From SFTJ01 sp045613305 (GTDB taxonomy: Bacteria; Bacteroidota; Bacteroidia; Bacteroidales; Muribaculaceae): DNA of 17,532 bases. The DNA is taken from the NCBI GenBank assembly GCA_045613305.1, contig JAZLAU010000022.1:1-17532 (forward strand), in the 5' to 3' direction. Position numbers and translations under genes: made by a program. The notes under the pieces are model-generated. The model was not told the DNA's origin and made no database searches. It saw only the letters and a list, made by a program, of their open reading frames with translations. Below, one piece after another: positions 15,000 through 17,532 of this stretch. The number at the start of each line of letters is the position of its first letter. Positions within the stretch are counted from its first letter, which is position 1.

Positions 15000-15884
15000 A
15001 TGCAATTCTTGAGAATATATAATTGTGCAGTGGCAGAGAGCAACGAATACTACCCCTACGGAGGGCTGTTCGCTGCCACCACCTCAGTGCAGCCACATAA
15101 ATACGGAGCAAAAGAACTCGATCGCACCCACGGCCTCGACCTCTATGACTCCGAAGCCCGCTGGTATGACTCGCTGCTCGGTCGCACCACCACAATGGAC
15201 CCAAAAACCGAGAAATACTATAGCCTTAGCCCCTACCTCTGGTGCGCCGGCAACCCGGTAAAGTTTGTGGATCCGGATGGAATGGTTATTTATCTACCTA
15301 ATGGTACTGTATATGAATATGATATGTCTATTTCTGATTTGGATGATGTGTCAAGAACTTTGGTAGATGCATTAAACGATATTTATAGAATAGGCAATGG
15401 CTTAATAGAAGATTTAATTAATTCAACAGACTCATATTATTATTCCTTTAGTGATAGCAAAAACTCGGTAGTGCAAGAATCAGAATCTAAGTATACTGTG
15501 AATATAATCCTTTCGAGGAATGTTGTTGATGCTGTAGCACATGAATCATTTCATTGTGCTCAGTATTTAAATGGCACTGGCGGAAGAACAATATATAATG
15601 AAGCGGAGGCATATGCATTTGAGTATTTTATTTCCGGAAAATCTCTGTTATCTCAATATGACCCACCGAATAAGGCAGAAACAGCGTTTATGAAGGCATT
15701 TGAAACACTTTCTGCAGGATATAATAAAGAAGCCTTGGAAACTGTGATTGCTAATTTTAAAGAGGGATCATATTTTAATTATCCAAACAATGCTAATTCG
15801 TTATATTCGAATTATAAATTGGGAAGTACACCAGCATCAGAGTCATTATTAAAGAAATATTTACCTATAATTAATAATAAATGA
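15000..15884 (+). CDS. Orphan RHS tip with putative HExxH metallopeptidase toxin domain
   Basis: A 294-residue protein. Residues 12-94 are the C-terminal end of an RHS-associated core: ESNEYYPYGGLF, HKYGAKELDRTHGLDLYDSE, ARWYDSLLGR, MDPKTEKYYSLSPYLWC, and NPVKFVDPDG (85-94). The last is the DPxG-type junction where RHS shells are normally cut from their toxin. Residues 95-294 are a variable domain containing VAHESFHCAQ: an HExxH zinc motif at 181-185 with candidate third ligands Glu201/Glu203 in NEAEAYAFEY. That suggests a gluzincin-like peptidase toxin; I cannot name the family. Base composition switches from GC-rich to AT-rich exactly at the junction (about 15281), the usual mark of toxin-tip exchange. 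The N-terminus lacks a signal peptide and nearly all of the RHS barrel, so it is either a silent tip cassette or the product of an internal deletion. The stop overlaps the next gene by ATGA. Confidence 0.8.
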   Translation: MQFLRIYNCAVAESNEYYPYGGLFAATTSVQPHKYGAKELDRTHGLDLYDSEARWYDSLLGRTTTMDPKTEKYYSLSPYLWCAGNPVKFVDPDGMVIYLPNGTVYEYDMSISDLDDVSRTLVDALNDIYRIGNGLIEDLINSTDSYYYSFSDSKNSVVQESESKYTVNIILSRNVVDAVAHESFHCAQYLNGTGGRTIYNEAEAYAFEYFISGKSLLSQYDPPNKAETAFMKAFETLSAGYNKEALETVIANFKEGSYFNYPNNANSLYSNYKLGSTPASESLLKKYLPIINNK

Positions 15885-16540
15885 GGTGCGAAATTTTAAA
15901 ATATTATTTGCTAAGCATATCACTAATTTGTGCGGTAAAAGCTACTTCGCAAACCGTATATGGTAATCGGCAGTTTACGAAAGGCAGCATGGAATTCATT
16001 GATAGCGTTATGACGGAAGATTTTGTTGTGTTTAAAGCCTTCCATGATTTGCGTGCAATATCTCCTGATGATGATTATGTGTCGAAGATGTGCTATTTTA
16101 CTGATTATAACGGTCGACCGAATTGGAAGCCTATCATAGTGAAAAATTCTGCTATAAAGAAAGGTGAGCTTATATGTATGGAGTTCTCCGAAACTACTAT
16201 TAGTCAAGACAAATGGTATATGGTTGATGTTTATCGCTATGAGAAGTGTCAAGAACGAGGTGACACTATAACAAACGTCAAAGCGAAGAGCTTAAGCGAT
16301 CTAAACAATAAATTGTGCGATAAGTGCAAGCAATTACGGTTTGTGTATGGCGATATTGTGTATATGAATAACTGGTTTCACAAGCATATTCCCGAACACG
16401 AACTATATTATCCGTCAATAGTGGAGTTGTTTGACGGATTTAGGGAACTGAATGCAGTTAAATCGTTTGGCTTTATAATAATTTATACATCTGAGGATTA
16501 TACTCCGTTACCTGCACGGTATCGCAGAATGATATTGTAA
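15881..16540 (+). CDS. Candidate immunity protein 1, secreted (paralogue of the gene at 16560)
   Basis: A 219-residue protein starting within the toxin's stop (ATGA), so translation is coupled to it. Residues 1-24 look like a signal peptide (hydrophobic YYLLSISLICAV, then ATS before Gln24-Thr), giving a periplasmic or surface protein. It aligns with the next gene product at NGRPNWKPIIVKNS (77-90) and YTSEDYTPLPARYR (202-215). A CxxC occurs in KLCDKCK (near 146-149). No known domain is recognised. Position immediately after a toxin domain, AT-rich composition and small size fit an immunity role (inference). Export would imply that the toxin acts in the periplasm. Confidence 0.7.
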   Translation: MRCEILKYYLLSISLICAVKATSQTVYGNRQFTKGSMEFIDSVMTEDFVVFKAFHDLRAISPDDDYVSKMCYFTDYNGRPNWKPIIVKNSAIKKGELICMEFSETTISQDKWYMVDVYRYEKCQERGDTITNVKAKSLSDLNNKLCDKCKQLRFVYGDIVYMNNWFHKHIPEHELYYPSIVELFDGFRELNAVKSFGFIIIYTSEDYTPLPARYRRMIL

Positions 16541-16559
16541 ATTTAAAAATTGAAAAGGT

Positions 16560-17204
16560 ATGATACGAATATGTGCACTATTTATTATTGCTTTTGTTGC
16601 TGTGGTGCCAAGCGTGGCATATTGCCAAACGAGTTATGACTATGACCATAATAGGATGGTTTATATCAGTACAAAACATAAACATTATAGCTATTTGTAT
16701 GATTTCAATTTCATGCTCTTTCGCTCATTTGATTCTATCGGCGAATTACTAAATAAGAAGAATTATTTAAAGAATAGTAGCGGGAGGCCAACTGCTAAGC
16801 CAATAGTCTTATATGAGAATAGTGTAAAGAATGACGAGGTGGTAGTGGTGTGTTATGCGGAAGCAAAGCCGCGAAAGGAGAATGCGAATGGGGCAAAAAC
16901 CATTAATATAGACTACTATAAGGTTGGTTCAGACACTCCACATACATCAAAGACATATTATTCAGTAGCTGAACTCAATAGTGATAATGATTGGATATCT
17001 GAAAAAGCATACTCAAGCATTTTTTCGGTTCGAAACTGGCTGTTTGAGAATGTATCAAAATCAATATTATATCACGATCTTACGGTTAATGTGACGGATG
17101 GTAAAAGAGTATATGGGCAAGGCTTTACAATAACAGTCGTATATACAAGTCAAAGATATACTCAGCTACCTAAACGCATCAGAGCACAATTATTATTTTA
17201 TTGA
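16560..17204 (+). CDS. Candidate immunity protein 2, secreted (paralogue of the gene at 15881)
   Basis: A 214-residue protein, 19 bp after the previous stop, with AAAAGG just before its ATG. The signal peptide covers about 1-22 (CALFIIAFVAVVPSVAYC before Gln-Thr). The mature start QTSY parallels QTVY in the paralogue. Shared blocks are SGRPTAKPIVLYENS (74-88) and YTSQRYTQLPKRIR (195-208), while the middle differs strongly. The Cys before Gln follows Tyr, so it is not a good lipobox. Probably a duplicated, diverged immunity gene for the upstream toxin or a relic for a former tip (inference). Confidence 0.7.
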   Translation: MIRICALFIIAFVAVVPSVAYCQTSYDYDHNRMVYISTKHKHYSYLYDFNFMLFRSFDSIGELLNKKNYLKNSSGRPTAKPIVLYENSVKNDEVVVVCYAEAKPRKENANGAKTINIDYYKVGSDTPHTSKTYYSVAELNSDNDWISEKAYSSIFSVRNWLFENVSKSILYHDLTVNVTDGKRVYGQGFTITVVYTSQRYTQLPKRIRAQLLFY

Positions 17205-17213
17205 TCATATATC

Positions 17214-17243
17214 TTGCCAATTATACTGATTTTTATATATTTG
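17214..17243 (+). promoter_or_regulatory. Promoter of the RHS gene at 17274
   Basis: TTG (17214-17216), a 19-base spacer and TATATTTG (17236-17243) fit the Bacteroidetes consensus, 30 bp upstream of the ATG. It lies immediately after the second immunity-like gene, so the next RHS gene has its own transcription start. Confidence 0.6.
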
Positions 17244-17273
17244 TGAGACATAATATCATAAATCTCATCACTG

Positions 17274-17532
17274 ATGAAACGATACCTTTGCATATTATTC
17301 TTGTTGTTCGTTTGCTTCATATTTCGGGGTGACTATGTGTCGGCATCTGGCGTCGACCGCCTTGTGGAGGCGGTTTATACCGGCGCAGGCAATTTCTCAG
17401 CTGCTTATACCTACGATGCCAATGGCAATATGACAACGGACCTTAACCGCGGCATCGAAAGCATCACCTACGATTGGAACAATATGCCGAGGGAAATCAC
17501 ATTCACCTCAGGCGCAATCACACGCTACACCT
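17274..17532 (+). CDS. RHS-repeat protein, N-terminal part only (runs off the window)
   Basis: An open frame of 86 codons starts at the ATG at 17274 and is still open at the window end. Translation gives a signal peptide (MKRYLCILFLLFVCFIFRGD, cleavage near VSA-SG at about residue 25). After only about 20 residues it runs into YD-repeat sequence: AYTYDANGNMTTDLNRGIES, then ITYDWNNMPREI. This is the RHS repeat pattern that builds the toxin-enclosing shell. Most RHS proteins carry a long region before such late-type repeats, so this one appears N-terminally short, possibly a minimal RHS with only the last core segment and a tip. Its composition (GC-rich, GGC/ACC codons) matches the RHS core stretch at 15030-15280, not the AT-rich genes between. 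Confidence 0.8.
   Translation, partial: MKRYLCILFLLFVCFIFRGDYVSASGVDRLVEAVYTGAGNFSAAYTYDANGNMTTDLNRGIESITYDWNNMPREITFTSGAITRYT

Overview
The window comes from a member of the Bacteroidales, most likely a gut-type lineage near Muribaculaceae, Prevotellaceae or Bacteroidaceae (the family is inferred). The evidence is a SusC/SusD outer-membrane pair, Bacteroidetes-type promoters (TAnnTTTG at -7, here often TATATTTG or TAATTTTG), signal peptides ending before Gln, and Bacteroidetes-style RHS genes. No rRNA, tRNA, CRISPR array or transposase was seen.

Layout. Positions 1-340 hold a degenerate, G/T-rich tandem repeat and no convincing gene. On the minus strand, 341-2315 carries three genes transcribed from 2315 leftwards: a GYF_2-CD225 (dispanin-like) membrane protein, a DUF2752 membrane protein overlapping it by one base, and a secreted CE1/PHB-depolymerase-like esterase. 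Divergently, 2441-3997 carries thyA and folA, the two linked enzymes of dTMP synthesis and folate recycling, separated by a second degenerate repeat. Then come a polysaccharide flippase (4198-5676) and a ROK-family sugar kinase (5832-6932) with its own promoter and a strong terminator. A PnuC-type vitamin transporter (7149-7919, minus) converges on it with its own terminator. A promoter-rich AT spacer leads to a two-gene susC-susD operon (8309-13710) with very biased codon use and a clean terminator, but no linked glycoside hydrolase or regulator in view. A small secreted protein of unknown function follows (13832-14521).

The most interesting part is 14.5-17.5 kb, a decayed and rearranged RHS polymorphic-toxin locus. 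It holds, in order, a short RHS remnant, a perfect 17-bp inverted repeat, an orphan RHS tip, two small secreted paralogues and the start of another RHS gene. The tip carries the last ~80 residues of the RHS core, a DPDG junction and a putative HExxH zinc-metallopeptidase toxin domain. The first paralogue overlaps the toxin by ATGA, and the pair are good candidates for periplasmic immunity proteins. The final RHS gene has a promoter and a signal peptide joined almost directly to YD repeats, and it runs off the window.

How they fit together: the left 8 kb is mostly housekeeping (nucleotide, cofactor and sugar metabolism, envelope polysaccharide export). The middle is an abundant nutrient importer. 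The right end is an accessory competition locus whose composition differs sharply from its surroundings.
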